A stretch of DNA of 64,000 nucleotides from Asterias rubens (taxonomy: Eukaryota > Echinodermata > Asteroidea > Forcipulatida > Asteriidae), in the NCBI RefSeq assembly GCF_902459465.1, contig NC_047078.1, forward strand, positions 9,262,333-9,326,332. Reading direction: 5' to 3'. Positions 49,491 through 60,807 of the stretch are shown one piece after another (position 1 is the first letter of the stretch; each line of letters starts with the position of its first letter). Under the pieces are notes generated by a model. That model searched no databases, was not told the origin of the DNA, and saw only the letters and a list, made by a program, of their open reading frames with translations. Both the position numbers and the translations under genes were made by a program.

Positions 49491-49671
49491 AATGGTTGGT
49501 CCAGATTGTATTCGTCCTGTGGTTGAACCTCTGATCCCTCTGCTTCGCCTTGAGAAAATAGAACACTCCAAGGATTATCTCTCTGATGTGGAAATTGTAA
49601 TCAAAGGACCCGAAGCAATCAATATTTGTCCTTCTAATATTCGAGGGGCCAAAACAAGTACAGAATATTAA
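49491..49671 (+). other. Unassigned 60-codon coding-like stretch between MITEs
   Basis: The plus-strand frame here is hydrophilic and protein-like (MVGPDCIRPVVEPLIP, KDYLSDVEIVIKGP) and fills the space between two MITE-derived sequences. No family was recognised. It may be a relic of an exon or of a retroelement protein. Confidence 0.25.
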
Positions 49672-50158
49672 AGGCACTGGACACTATTGGTAATTACTGA
49701 GAGTAATTGTTAGCATACTTGGTAACGAGCAATGGAGAGCTGTTGATAGTATACAACATTGTGAGAAACGGCTTCCTATGAAGTAACGTTTTTTTGAGAA
49801 AGTATAATTTATCACCAAAATTTGAAAATACTTCAGTACTGAAGCCTTTTTATGCATCTGAAAGCACACTTTGTGCAACGAGTGTTTTTTTTTCCTTTCC
49901 TTTACTATCCTCTTCGATGACCAATTGAGTCTAAATCTTCACAGATTTTGTTTTTTAGGCACATTATGTTAGGATACACCAAGTGAGAACAAAGGACCAA
50001 CTTTCATAGAGCTGCTTAAGCAGAACATATTGCTTAAACAATCTGCTAAGCAAAAATAAGCAAAATACCAGTTACAATAAAACACGTGGCATGGTGATTT
50101 GATTGGCAACCTCGGCCTCTCTGGTAAGCATAAATTAAGCGCGTTTAACTATTTGTGC
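49668..50158. mobile_element. Family A-subtype MITE followed by a family E foldback
   Basis: 49668 onward starts TTAAAGGCACTGGACACTAT and runs as the 4354 subtype to about 49988. 49993-50158 is a family E copy (TTTCATAGAGCTGCTTAAGC) without a clear right end. Confidence 0.6.
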
Positions 50159-51060
50159 TTAAAGCCATTATACACTTTCGGTAAACAGTATTGTCCAAGT
50201 CCAACACTTCGTGTATCACTACTTATATATAAAACAACAAACCTGTAAAAATTTAGGCTCAACCGGTCATCGGAGTCGGGAGAAAATAATGGAAAAACCC
50301 ACTCTTGTTTCCAAACGTTTCGCAGTGTCATGACATGTGTTTAAAATGAATCCGTAGTTCTCGCTATCGAGAATTGATTTTGCTTTAAAGTCACCTGGAA
50401 GTGGTATTTTTTCAAAATAAAGCTTTTGTCACTAATATATGTGTTTTGATGAGTGGAATGTGAATAAACAGTTAACTAAGGTTTTAAAAAATCAGTTCTT
50501 ATGTTATTTACAAATTTAAGAGTAGACCCCGACCCGAGAGGGCGCTGTTCGTGACTTCAATCGAGGCAGACTTTGCCTGTAATGCGTAGAGTAAACACAA
50601 TTGCAAAGTACATGTACGGACCAAGTCGTGAGTTTGTACGTTTCAAACAAAATATTTTTTTGTTTTTTCCCGGCAATGCCGACCAGGTGTATTGCTGCTG
50701 AATGAAATGTACCAACTCACGACTTGGACGTACATGTACTTTGCACGTGTGTTTACTATACGCATTGCAGGTAAAGTCTGCCTCGATTGACGTCAGAAAA
50801 GGGGTAGGCGGAGTCAGCCCCCAAACAACTTTACATATATTTTAAACATGTAAATCGTGACAAACAATTACTAAAAAAAATGTTTTATTGTTCGTAAGCA
50901 TATACTCTTATGTTTGAAAACAAAAAATTATATTTCCAGGTGACTTTAATGTTTTCTCAAAAAGTAAAGCATTTCATGGAATAATATTTCAAGAGAAGTC
51001 TTTCACCATTACCTTCTGTAAACCCTATAAGTCTGTACCGAAAGTGTGTAATGGCTTTAA
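50159..51060. mobile_element. Family B MITE interrupted by TTAA element C (copy C2)
   Basis: Family B runs 50159-50384 and resumes at 50950-51060, ending with AATGGCTTTAA. Between them, 50385-50949 is element C with TTAA duplicated on both sides. C2 and C1 (45189-45776) match along their whole length. C2 lacks about 20 bases in the THAP-like centre. Confidence 0.85.
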
Positions 51061-51100
51061 GCAGCTCTATGACAATTACTATCCAAAGGTGTCCATCGCC

Positions 51101-51460
51101 TTTATAGACAGAAGACACTATTGGTAATTGTCGAAGACCAGTCTTCTCACTTGGTGTATCTCAACATATGCATATAATCACAAACCTGTGAAAATTTGAG
51201 CGCGATCGGTCATCGAAATATTGTGAGATAATAATGAAAGAAAAATCACCCTGATCACACAAAGTTGTGTGCTTTCAGATGCTTGATTTCGAGGCCTCAA
51301 ATTTTAAACTTGAGGTCTCGAAATCAAATTCGTGGAAAATTACTTTTACCGTTTCTCACAATGTTTTAATCTATCAACCTCTCCCCATTACTCATTACCA
51401 AGTAAGGTTTTATGCTAATAATTATTTTGAGTAATTACCAATAGTGTCCACTGCCTTTAA
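51101..51460. mobile_element. Family A MITE copy
   Basis: Left end degraded (GACAGAAGACACTATTGG), right end CCAATAGTGTCCACTGCCT plus TTAA. A spare right end (GGTGTCCATCGCCTTTA) precedes it at 51075-51105. Confidence 0.75.
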
Positions 51461-51793
51461 TAACTTGACTGGTGCAGATAACACCGTCCACACCAACAGA
51501 CATGCGGATGCAAATATTTCCCTTTGTTTTCTAGCAGTGGCCTTGTCAGTTGTCACTCCATCATTCCCCCTGTCCAATTTCAATCAGACAGAATCAATGA
51601 TTTGTTTTTCTTGGTCGGGTATTAGGACGCGGTATAAACAAAAATGGAAATACTTGGGAACTACGCTACATCCAGTATAGCTCATATGAGGTTAACTGGT
51701 AAATATTAATAAAACAGTAGTTGAAAAGGTGAGGATAAAAAAAAAAAAAGTGTTTTTATTAGGTCGATAGAATTTTTTTCAGACTGGCTACCT
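51461..51793. other. Intergenic, unassigned
   Basis: A 78-codon plus-strand frame (51444-51680) begins inside the MITE. Its later part is not recognisable. A poly-A run lies near 51740. Confidence 0.35.
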
Positions 51794-52126
51794 CTAAAGA
51801 CACTGGACACTATTAGTAATACTGTCAAATACCAGTCTTCTCACTTGGTGTATTTCAACATATGCATAAAATAACAAACCTGTGAAAATTTGAGCTCAAT
51901 ATTGGTCGTCGAAGTTGCGAGATAATAAAGACCCCAATTTCTAAATCTGAGGTCTCGAAATCAAATTTGCGGAAAATTACTTCTTTCTCGAAAACTAAGT
52001 CACTTCAGAGGGAGCCGTTTCTCACAATGTTTTATACCGTCAAACTCTCCCCATTACTCATTACCAAGTAAGGTTTTCAGCTAATAATTATTTTGAGTAA
52101 TTACCACTAGTGTCCACTGCCTTTAA
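51794..52126. mobile_element. Family A MITE copy
   Basis: TAAAGACACTGGACACTATT at left, CACTAGTGTCCACTGCCTTT and TTAA at right. It has an internal deletion that removes the left half of the GAGACCTCA inverted repeat. Confidence 0.8.
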
Positions 52127-52199
52127 GGACGGAACAACCACATACGAACTTCTCGTAAATAGCGTATTTCTCCTTTTACCATAAACCATTAAAACATCC

Positions 52200-52830
52200 C
52201 TAATTTCAATCACTATTTACGCTAGAGTAGTAATTCTTGTTTGTATATATTTTATTTAGATATATGGCAAGACATTGGCAACGATGGTAAGACATTTGAA
52301 CATTCCTAAGTGTGCCCTTTCGTAAGCATTCGCAAGCAATCGTAACATTCGCTAGCAATCGCTTCATTTTGTTTGAAATTGTTGGTAAGCTCAGTCGCGA
52401 CGTGCGCAACGTTCGTTGCCTATTTGTAAGGCGTTGGCTAGCATGGTCAAGCACTGGTAAGCATCCGTCATATATTGTTAAGGAGAGGTCGAGGGACGAC
52501 CGCGGGGTGACCAAGATGAAAATGAATATTCATATAACATCCAAGCATTTGCATTTTTCTGTGATATTCACCATCCAATCGCAATTGTTTGGCGAATTCA
52601 CCGCGAATGTTAACATTTTTATTCGCAAGAATTTAATCATAATCGCAAGAATATTCGCCACATTTTGATTGAGTGATCTTCGAAAAGAGGTGGAGAATGA
52701 CTAGTGAACGATCCGAAATTGTCACCAACGTTTACGAAACACGGCGAATGTTGCGAAGTTTGAGTGATTGTCAAATAATTCCATTCGTAAGCCCATTCGC
52801 TAGCATAATTTCCCTAGTGTGAGAGTAGCA
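52200..52830. repeat. Cryptic CGAATG/GCTAGC-rich repeat
   Basis: Many short near-copies of CATTCGCAAGCAATCG, GGTAAGCAT and CGCAAGAAT in both orientations. This is a degenerate foldback-like element, non-coding. Confidence 0.5.
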
Positions 52831-53103
52831 TTAACAGCATCATAAAAGTGGGCCAAGGTAATAAATTTGTCAGCAGTGCGCATGACAGAGTTTTGCTGAT
52901 GTCAATCCACCGTTATGGCAGTCAATTATTGCTTTCCAGTTTCCATGCCAGCTGTATATGACAAGTACATCAGTCGGCAAATTCGCAGAAGAAGAAAGGA
53001 GTGATGATCCACGATCGATTAATCCCTTGTTTGTTTGGGATTAGTTCCCATGGTAACCGTTAGGCCAACTAGGAAAATTATGATGCCGATAAAAGTAGCA
53101 ACA

Positions 53104-53880
53104 CGACCGTCCTTCAATCATTAGTGTATTTTGCTTCGAACGTTATCGGGTCTTGCATTTGGTCTCAACTTGCACTAGACATCTGCATCTGTATATGCAC
53201 TCATTTTGTGTGAATTTGTTTTTGCTACTGTGTTCCCCCTGCTCACTTCTGCACTTCACAGACCGTTTACTCACAATCATGTGAGGACTGTTTTGCTTCA
53301 AACATTATTGAGTCTTGCATTTGGTCTCAACTTGCACTAACCGTTTCTCTGCATCTGTAATACACCCATTTTTGTGAGGCATTCGCTGTTGTGTCCCCCC
53401 GCCTGCTCACTTCTGCACTTCGTAGTACGATTTGTATCACATGTGAGGACTGAATGTGTATAGGAAGACGAAGAAGAAGAAGTACCATCCTTCATTAGTG
53501 TATTATTGCTTCAAATATTATTGAGTCTTGCGTTGGTCTCAACTTTTGCAACTAGCTGTTTATCTACATCTGTATAATATACACCCATTTTTGTGAGTTT
53601 TTTGCTGCTGTGTTCCCGCGGCCTGCTCACTTCTGCACTTCACAGTACAATTACTCACATGTGAGGACTGTCCGTGTATAGGAAGACGAAGAAGTCGAAC
53701 CGTCCTTCGATCATTAGTGTATATTGCTTCAAATATTTTTGAGTCTTGGATTGGTCTCAACTTGCAACCGGCCATACACCTATTTTTGTGAGCTTTTTGC
53801 TGGCGTTCTCCCTGCTCACTTTAGCACTTCACAGAACAATATTAGGCCCTACTCACATGAGGACTGGTGTATAGGAAGAA
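53104..53880 (+). repeat. Four imperfect about 190-bp tandem repeats upstream of the lectin
   Basis: Copies start near 53104, 53290, 53483 and 53698. Each contains CATTAGTGTATT, TTGCTTC, GAGTCTTG, GGTCTCAACTT, CTGCTCACTT and CACTTCACAG, and ends with ACATGTGAGGACTG and GTATAGGAAGACGAAG. They end about 160 bp before the lectin start codon and so probably overlap its promoter or 5' UTR. Confidence 0.8.
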
Positions 53881-54041
53881 GACGAATATCTCACAGCCGC
53901 GTCAACGTACAGCAGAAAACATTTACAACCTTCTCATACTGCAAACTCTTTCAAAAAATTTCGAAACGTAAAGCAGAAAGTATTTACAGTTATTCCACTG
54001 CAAACTCTAGTTCAAAACACTGCTGGATAAATTTGTTCGTC

Positions 54042-54761
54042 ATGCCCCGAGTGTCTATGCCAGGGATTCGGTGGGTATTGGCTTGTTGGTGCGTCATTCA
54101 TAGCATCAATGCCAACTGCCCGCTCGGATGGAAGAGCTGGCGTGACTCATGTTACATCAAGCTCTCTCGGAATTTCGACTGGGATCAAGCTTCAAGAGCT
54201 TGTGGACGACCAGGAAGCAGTATAGCCGTTCCGAACAGTTTGGAGGAAAACGAGTTTATACACCAGATGCAGAAGGAGTGCTCGTCGGGTGTATGTGGGG
54301 TGTGGCTCGGATGCAGACGGAACCGTAGAGGAGTTGTAACATGCCTCGATCAGAAACAACCACCATCCTTTGAATTATTCATACATAATCATACCAATAG
54401 CAGTGATTGCGTAATGATGTCTAAAGGAAATGACGGCAAATGGCAAGACACCCATTTCTGCACGTTGGAAAAGAAAGTCATTTGTGAGATGTCCCGTCAA
54501 GTTCACGTCTACTCTCTCACGATGGGTGAAGACGGGCGCGTTCAACGGCAGTGTCTGTCCGGCCACAATATCAAGAACGTTACGGTGAGCGGAGTCATCG
54601 AGTGTGGGAAGGCGTGCTGGGCGGAGCCCGAATGCCACTCCTTCAGTCTTTGGCAGAAAGGTCCTCTAAAGGTCTGTCAACTCAACGACGCCACGATCCT
54701 TGAGGCTGAAAGTGATGTCGTCTACGATAGTGAGTGCAGTCACTTTGAACTTGAAAACTGA
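54042..54761 (+). CDS. Secreted C-type lectin with PAN/apple-like C-terminal domain
   Basis: Single uninterrupted frame of 239 codons. The start at 54042 is preferred because it opens a signal peptide (MPRVSMPGIRWVLACWCVIH). The frame is open further upstream only across the tandem repeats, where it is not protein-like. A CTLD spans about residues 27-155: a CPLGWKSWRDSCY start, GVWLGC in place of the WIGL core, then DCVMM, GKWQDTHFC and VICE. The EPN/QPD sugar-specificity triplet is absent and the WND site reads WQD, so classical Ca-dependent sugar binding is doubtful. Residues about 160-236 hold six cysteines spaced like a PAN/apple domain (CLSGHN, ECGKACWAEPECHSFS, VCQL, SECSHF). NHT, NSS and NVT sequons are present. 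It is likely an extracellular recognition protein, and the lack of introns is unusual for a CTLD gene. Confidence 0.85.
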   Translation: MPRVSMPGIRWVLACWCVIHSINANCPLGWKSWRDSCYIKLSRNFDWDQASRACGRPGSSIAVPNSLEENEFIHQMQKECSSGVCGVWLGCRRNRRGVVTCLDQKQPPSFELFIHNHTNSSDCVMMSKGNDGKWQDTHFCTLEKKVICEMSRQVHVYSLTMGEDGRVQRQCLSGHNIKNVTVSGVIECGKACWAEPECHSFSLWQKGPLKVCQLNDATILEAESDVVYDSECSHFELEN

Positions 54762-55127
54762 CATAGTTAAGTGACGACCGTTTCCTGTTTTTCCTTTCTT
54801 AAGATGGGCAACACACTATTCGAAATGCCTGTACAAACTTTTATTTAACTTTAGTGAAGTACGAAGTACGTAACTCATAAGTAATTTTGAAATATCGTCG
54901 TGGACACACTCATAAAATATGACACTTTTTGGGGTGTTTGGGTAAAATTGCAACCACCACCACCAAAACAGTGCATTCATAAAGTGTCCGTAATACCTGA
55001 AAAGGCTTATAATTGTGATCTCAATGCTGTCATTTTACACTTTAAAATGTATTTATTTAAGTGGACGATCGTTTCCTGCCGTGTGAAGAGAATGGAAACT
55101 GCACTGCACAACAAATCTGTTATGAGC
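54762..55127 (+). other. Lectin 3' flank
   Basis: Presumed 3' UTR. No AATAAA is seen close to the stop. A second stretch around 55050 repeats the words GACGATCGTTTCCTG, first seen at 54774 (GACGACCGTTTCCTG). Confidence 0.4.
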
Positions 55128-55842
55128 TTAAATGCAGTGGACACTATTGGTAATTACTCAAAATAATTATTAGAATAAACCTTTCTTGGTAACGAGTAAT
55201 AGGGAGAGTTTGATGGTATAAAACATTGTGAGAAAAGGCTCCCTCTGAAGTAACATGGTTTTGAGAAAGAAGTAATTTTCCACGAATTTGTTTTCGAGAC
55301 CTCAGATTTAGAATTTGAGGTCTCGAAATCAAACATCTAAAGGCACACAACTTCGTGTGGCAAGGGTGTTTTTTCTTTCGTTATTATCTCGCAACTTCGA
55401 CGACCAATTGAGCTCAAATTTTCAAAGGTTTGCATATGTTGAGATACACCAAGTGAGAAGGTGGTCTTTGACAATTACCAATAGTGTCCAGTGTCTTTAA
55501 ATGCACTGGACACCTTTGGTAACTGTCAAAGACCTGTATTCTCACTATTGGTGTATCCCAACATATGCATAAAATAACAAATCTGTGTAAATTTGGACTC
55601 AATTGGTCACTGCTGTTGCAAGGGAAAAATGGAAGAGAAAAAACCCATATTTGTTCCACAAACTTGTGTGCTTTTATCTGCCTAATAAAATTAGTCAGCC
55701 GAGGTCTTAGAATAATTATAACCTCTTTCACAAAAACTACAATACTTCACAGAGAGCCGTTTACAGCTCTCCATTGCTCGTAAGTATGTTGTATGCAAAA
55801 CAAATATGTTGAGTGTGAACCAATAGTGTCCAGTGCCTAAAC
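55128..55842. mobile_element. Two family A MITEs in tandem sharing one TTAA
   Basis: Copy 1 runs 55128-55500 and copy 2 runs 55497-55842 in the opposite internal orientation. They share the TTAA at 55497-55500. Copy 2 belongs to a diverged subtype without the GAGACCTCA hairpin. Confidence 0.85.
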
Positions 55843-55906
55843 ACAATTTAATGTTGTGCCCACTTTTTAAATATGTTTAACTTATAAACACGTTTATCTT
55901 TTTGAC

Positions 55907-56135
55907 ACTTCATAGAGCTGCTAAGCACAAACAAATTGCTTAGCATGAAATTTCTTCCTTGATAAAAACAGAATTATCAACCAAAATGCTCATTGCTTGC
56001 TACTGGTATTCATCTGCTGTTTTCTTATCCTGCATATCATGTGGAAAGTAATTGGTTGGTAATTCTGTTTTTATCGAGGGAAAAAAAAATCATGCTAAGC
56101 AAATTTGTGTGCTTAGCAGCTCTATGAAATTTGGA
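55907..56135. mobile_element. Family E foldback
   Basis: Ends TTCATAGAGCTGCTAAGCAC and complement (GTGTGCTTAGCAGCTCTATG), with inner arms around AATTACCAACCAAT-like words. Confidence 0.75.
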
Positions 56136-56395
56136 CCTGCTTACATGGTTTGTATAGCATTGAAACACACAAACAAAACTGAACATGTTGAAAGTTGTAC
56201 ATGTACAAACAAAAAGTGGGCACACAACTTGTGCTTACAGAAATATATTAAAATTCCAAACACTGTTTCCTTTTTTCTGATGATGATTTCAAACACACTT
56301 TTCAAAACGCCTGTACGAATTTCATTTAATAAAGTGAAGACATCTCAAAACGTATCATGTGATCTCAGACTTTTGGTTTTTTTTTTGCTTTCCGG

Positions 56396-56975
56396 GCCCA
56401 TATAGAGCTGCTTGGGGTAAGGCAATATTGCTTAACACGTTTCTGCTCAGCAGAAATGAGCAGGTGGCAAGTCTTAAATTGTACACGTGACATGGTATTT
56501 TGGCTGGTAATCTTTTTCTGGTTAGCACAATGCTGTTGTGCTGAGTTACTTTTTGTGCTTAAAGAATTTGGGTACAGGGTTTGAAGATAATGATAGTGGA
56601 AAGCTTCTCTTCAAACATTACTATCTAAGGTGTAGTTCTTGAGAAATGAGTAAAACAAGTCACACAATCATTTTCGTTTCATGAGACCAAAATGATTTTA
56701 GCATGTAAAATCCCCTTAACCAGTTATGATATTATACCAAAACCATAGCAGAACTGGTTGATACGTTTTTACATGCTAAAACTAAGACGAAAATTATTAC
56801 TTTTACTCATTTCTCAAAAACTACAGCACCTCAGTAAGTAAAATTTCCGAAGCAAGGGAAGCTTTCATCTATCATAATCTTCAAACTGTGTAAGTTTAAT
56901 GTAAATCTGTGGACATTGTGTTTTTTGTTAGGAAAAAGTACATAGACCCTTCAAGCAGCTCTATGAAATTGGGCC
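56396..56975. mobile_element. Family E foldback interrupted by another inverted-repeat element
   Basis: Outer ends ATATAGAGCTGCTTGGG and AAGCAGCTCTATGAAATTGG. From about 56560 to 56950 a different element intervenes. Its arms include AGTTCTTGAGAAATGAG, GACCAAAATGATTTTAGCAT and complements, with the centre near 56750. A fragment of the same inner element is at 16440-16680. Confidence 0.65.
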
Positions 56976-57083
56976 CTTATTTGCTTTGATTGCTACAATC
57001 GAAATAACGATGTCGTTTGTCCCAGACTATGTATCCCTCGGGAAGTATTTCCATTGACAAAATTAGGGTAAGACCTTTTCTTG

Positions 57084-57101
57084 GGGGGGGGGGGGGGGTG
57101 C
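57084..57101 (+). repeat. Poly-G run
   Basis: About 17-18 consecutive G, a likely site of length polymorphism. Confidence 0.8.
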
Positions 57102-57289
57102 ACGTACAAGCGATGCACAACATGTTTATGGGCAATTAACTTGTGCCAATTAAAGATGCAGTTTCTGTTTAGTTTTGTCTAATAGCCATTTTAGCTCTCT
57201 CGAATTATGTCTATTGATATTGTTATGGGACTAACTTAAACCTGCCGAGTGCCATAAAACCATGTACGTTAATTATAACCAGTTTATAT

Positions 57290-57545
57290 TATAGCGCATT
57301 CCACAATAACGTCTCCATGCGCTTTGCATTAAGTACCCTCGTCATTGGGCCAATAACGTTCCTTTTTAATCTTTCTCGGCTCCCTTGGGAGTATACAGCA
57401 CCGAGCTGCAGTGGCGCTCCGAAGGCTTTTTCATACACAATATCACCCCCACCCTCACAGGTACCAATGATACTCATTGGTGAAGAGAAGCAACTATAGT
57501 AAAGTATCTTGTGCATAGACACAAGTGTCATAACCGGGATTCGAA
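57290..57545 (-). repeat. SINE copy without insertion
   Basis: Read on the minus strand it has a box-B-like word (GATTCGAATCCCGG region), followed by a body also found, interrupted, at 45000-45870, and in part at 42740-42850. A tRNA-derived SINE is likely. Confidence 0.65.
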
Positions 57546-57560
57546 TCTACACTCATTGAC

Positions 57561-57939
57561 TTAAAGGCAGTGGACACTATTGGTAATTAGTAAAAAAAAA
57601 AGTTATTAGCATAAAACCTTACCTGGTAACGAGTAATGGGGAGAGGTTGATGGTATAAAACATTGTGAGAAACGACACCCTCTGAAGTTTATAGTTTTCG
57701 AGAAAGAAGTAATATTTTCCAGACCTCAGATATAGAATTTGAGGTCTCGAAATCAAGCATCTGCTGAAAGCACACAACTTCGTGTGACAAGGGTATTTTT
57801 TCTTTCATTATTATCTCGCAACTTCGATGACCGATTGAGCTCAAATTTTCACAGGTTTGTTATTATATGCATTATGTTGAGATACACCCACTGTGAAGGC
57901 TAGTCTTTGACAATTACAAATAGTCTCCAGTGTCATTAA
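57561..57939. mobile_element. TTAA MITE, family A copy
   Basis: Starts directly after the SINE: TTAA, AGGCAGTGGACACTATTGG, body with GAGGTCTCGAAATC, right end degraded (ACAAATAGTCTCCAGTGTCA) and TTAA. Confidence 0.85.
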
Positions 57940-57944
57940 GTAGA

Positions 57945-58275
57945 ACTTGAAACTTGGCCCATGACCCAATAATTGCTTAGCAGGATACAAGTCACAATTT
58001 TGTGACATGCAGGTTTGGCTGGTAACCCTATTCTTAAAACCTTAATTTTCGTGTGCTTGGCTTAAGCAGATCTATGAAGTTACATAGAGCTGCTTTAGAA
58101 ACATTGCTTAACTTAGCAATATTGAGCAGATTATACCAGTCACAAATAAAATTGTTCCTGTGACAGCTAGTTTGGCTGGTAACCCTATTCTGATAAGCCT
58201 AATTGTGTTGTGCTTAGCTACTTTTTTTCGCGCTAAGCAAATTTTTGTGCTTATAAGCAGCTCTGTGAAATTGGG
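57945..58275. repeat. Family E-derived repeats
   Basis: At least two partial family E units (CATAGAGCTGCTTTAG near 58083, TTATAAGCAGCTCTGTGAAA near 58255), with repeated GTTTGGCTGGTAACCCTATT words. Confidence 0.55.
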
Positions 58276-58594
58276 CCAAGCAGATCACAAAACCCACGCA
58301 CAACGGATAAGCCAAAGTCCAGCTTGTGATGTCAGAAGCCCAGCCCATCCGGATTCCAATCCCTCGCCGACCTCTGGCAAAGACTTGCCTGTTCCATTCA
58401 TTAACGGGGGGTATTCGTTCTGGGGATTTTAACTTCACAGTTTCCGCTTCTTTATCAATCCGATTAAATTCTTTGTAAACAAAATCCAAATGGTTATTAA
58501 AAATACCCAATTTAACCGATTCTGCCTTTTTTTTCGTATTTTGGCCCTACCGTAGCAAAACAAATTATTCGAGTTTTTATTTTCTTATTATATT

Positions 58595-58755
58595 CATAAG
58601 GCTATAATAAGCCTTGTGGAATTAGTCAAAATTTGGCCTAAAATCTATAAGGTTAGCCTTGTGAAACTAGTCAAAAATTTCCTAAAATCTATAAGGTAAT
58701 AAATGCCTTGTGAATTAAACTAGTCCAAATTTGGCCTAAAATCTACAAGGCTATA
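58595..58755 (+). repeat. About 50-bp tandem repeat, three copies
   Basis: Three diverged units with GCCTTGTG, TAGTCAAAATTTGGCC and TAAAATCTATAAGG. Confidence 0.7.
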
Positions 58756-58794
58756 TAATTATATACTTTGAAAACATCTTTTGAAAATGCCTTC

Positions 58795-58905
58795 AGATGC
58801 TTGATTTCGAGACCTCAAGTTCTAAATCTGAGGTCTCGAAATCAATTCGTCGAAAATTACTTCTAATTATTTTGAGTAATTACCAACAGTGTCCACTACC
58901 TTTAA
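58795..58905. mobile_element. Family A MITE fragment
   Basis: Right part only: the internal inverted repeat GAGACCTCA...TGAGGTCTC, then a deletion, then TAATTACCAACAGTGTCCAC and the TTAA end. Confidence 0.7.
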
Positions 58906-59390
58906 CACTCATTAAAGCCATCACAGAGGTCTTCCATTCATGATGCCATCGACGTACTTTTAACATCGAACATATTTATTATCTAACTTTAAAAATTTGT
59001 GAAATTCAAGAGGCGCAGGCGCAACTAAAATAATAACCTTTTACGCCCCTCCTGTTTTTTTATAATTATGTAAACTTACCCCTGTGGTTAAAAATAACAA
59101 AATGCATTTGAGGACACATAAAAATAGCGGAGGGCAAAAACTATTTTTCCAGCATTATCATGGTTAAACAAAATCATATAATAATATTATTTCTTTGTTT
59201 TTTGGCATATTTATGAGTGACAACTTTTGTACAGTTCTAGGGATTATTTAAAACAAATTTAAAGCGATCTTTATTAAGTGGTGGGAAGGGATTTTTCTCT
59301 TAGATAGTGATGTGGTGTGGTTCGTATTGGGGATAATGTTTGTCGAATTTCATTGTTTATCCTGTTGCGCTTGGTATATTTTGTAACCGC

Positions 59391-59764
59391 AGACAGTGGA
59401 CACTATTAATAATTGTCAAAGACCAGTCTTCTCACTTGGTGTATCTCAACATACATAAAATAACAAACCTGTGAAAATTTGAGCTCAATAGGTTGTCGAA
59501 GCTGCGAGATAATAATGAAAGAAAAAACTTCCTTGTCACATGAAGTTGTGTGCTTTAATATGGTTGATTTCGAGACCTAAAATTAATTCTAAACTTGAGG
59601 TCTCGAAATCAAAATCGTACTTCTTTCTCGAAAACTATGTCACTTCAGAGGGAGCCGTTTCCCACAATGTTTTATACCATCAACCTCTCCCCATTACTCA
59701 TTACCAAGTAAAGTTTTATGCTAATAATTATTTTGAGTAATTACCACTAGTGTCCACTGCCTTA
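59391..59764. mobile_element. Family A MITE copy
   Basis: Left end CAGACAGTGGACACTATT, right end CCACTAGTGTCCACTGCCTT, with the internal inverted repeat present. The flanking TTAA is not preserved. Confidence 0.8.
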
Positions 59765-60807
59765 TCATGCAGCAGGTGCATCAATTAATTAATACAACTA
59801 ATTAACTTTGCGCGGGAGACTCTACAATCCGCTGACAGAGGGCGCGATTCCTTTTTAATTACCTAGTCAGATACCCTAAACCAAATTCAACGCTGAACGT
59901 ACGGATGAAGTCAAGTTTGATAAATCATGTGCTTCCCTTTCAGAAACGCACGCTGCTTTAAAACAGAATTTCTCAAAAACATGGACGGAGAGGGTCATTT
60001 GCTTCTTCGAGAGAATTTTGCCCGCAATGTGGCTCCATTTTACCTTTTTCTGAGAGTGGAACGGTAGTTACGAAAAGCAAGACATGTCCTTACAAAGTAA
60101 ATGCAAAAAGTAAGTTTGGAATATATATATTTTGTGTGGAAACCGTGGCGTGTAAAGTTGTGTGTGATGGCTCCCTTACTTGTGCGTTATTTATAAAAAG
60201 GGGGTAGGCGGGGTCAGGACGTGCCCAAGAGGCGGTGGGGGAGGTGGCTGATGATTGCAATATACATGGACTTTGAATATTATACATTCATGCAAATTCA
60301 GATCAATGACTTCGACTCTGATGATGTAAATGACCTGTGACTGATAATTCGTAGTTATTGAATATTTCTTTAATAAAAAAATTAAAAAAATTTAGAAAAT
60401 AGTAGACCAAGAAGTTTCCAATATTAATTTTTGTAATTTTCATTATTATATCGGTCTACTACTACTACTCTAGTACTACTCTAGGCCTGTCTGTAGGATT
60501 AATGATTGCCTTTTATATCATCCTTTGTAATGATTACATTTTTGGTGGCTCATCCGCTGTTGTTTGGCATGTTTGGTCATGTTATCTGGTTATTATATAA
60601 TCATGGAGGTAGAAACCTCCATGACATAATTTATAAAAACAAATATATATAGTAAATAAAATCAAAATCTTTTTTAGTTGTGGTAAAAAGAATTAAAAGA
60701 AATACCCATGGTGCCACCATTGCGCAACCACTTTTTCATTCGATATGAAATATTGGGTGCGTTTGATTAGCTTCCCTGGTGTGCTCATCCAAGTGGCATG
60801 TGGATAG

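Noticed and set aside
53724..54041. Extension of the lectin frame upstream to a Met at 53724
   Set aside because: The extra 106 codons run through the tandem repeats, look unlike protein, and would bury the clear signal peptide at 54042.
56052..56405. 117-codon plus-strand frame
   Set aside because: It starts inside a foldback repeat and has no domain or consistent codon use.
58214..58510. 98-codon minus-strand frame at 58214-58510
   Set aside because: Part overlaps a family E repeat and the rest has no recognisable domain or splice signals.
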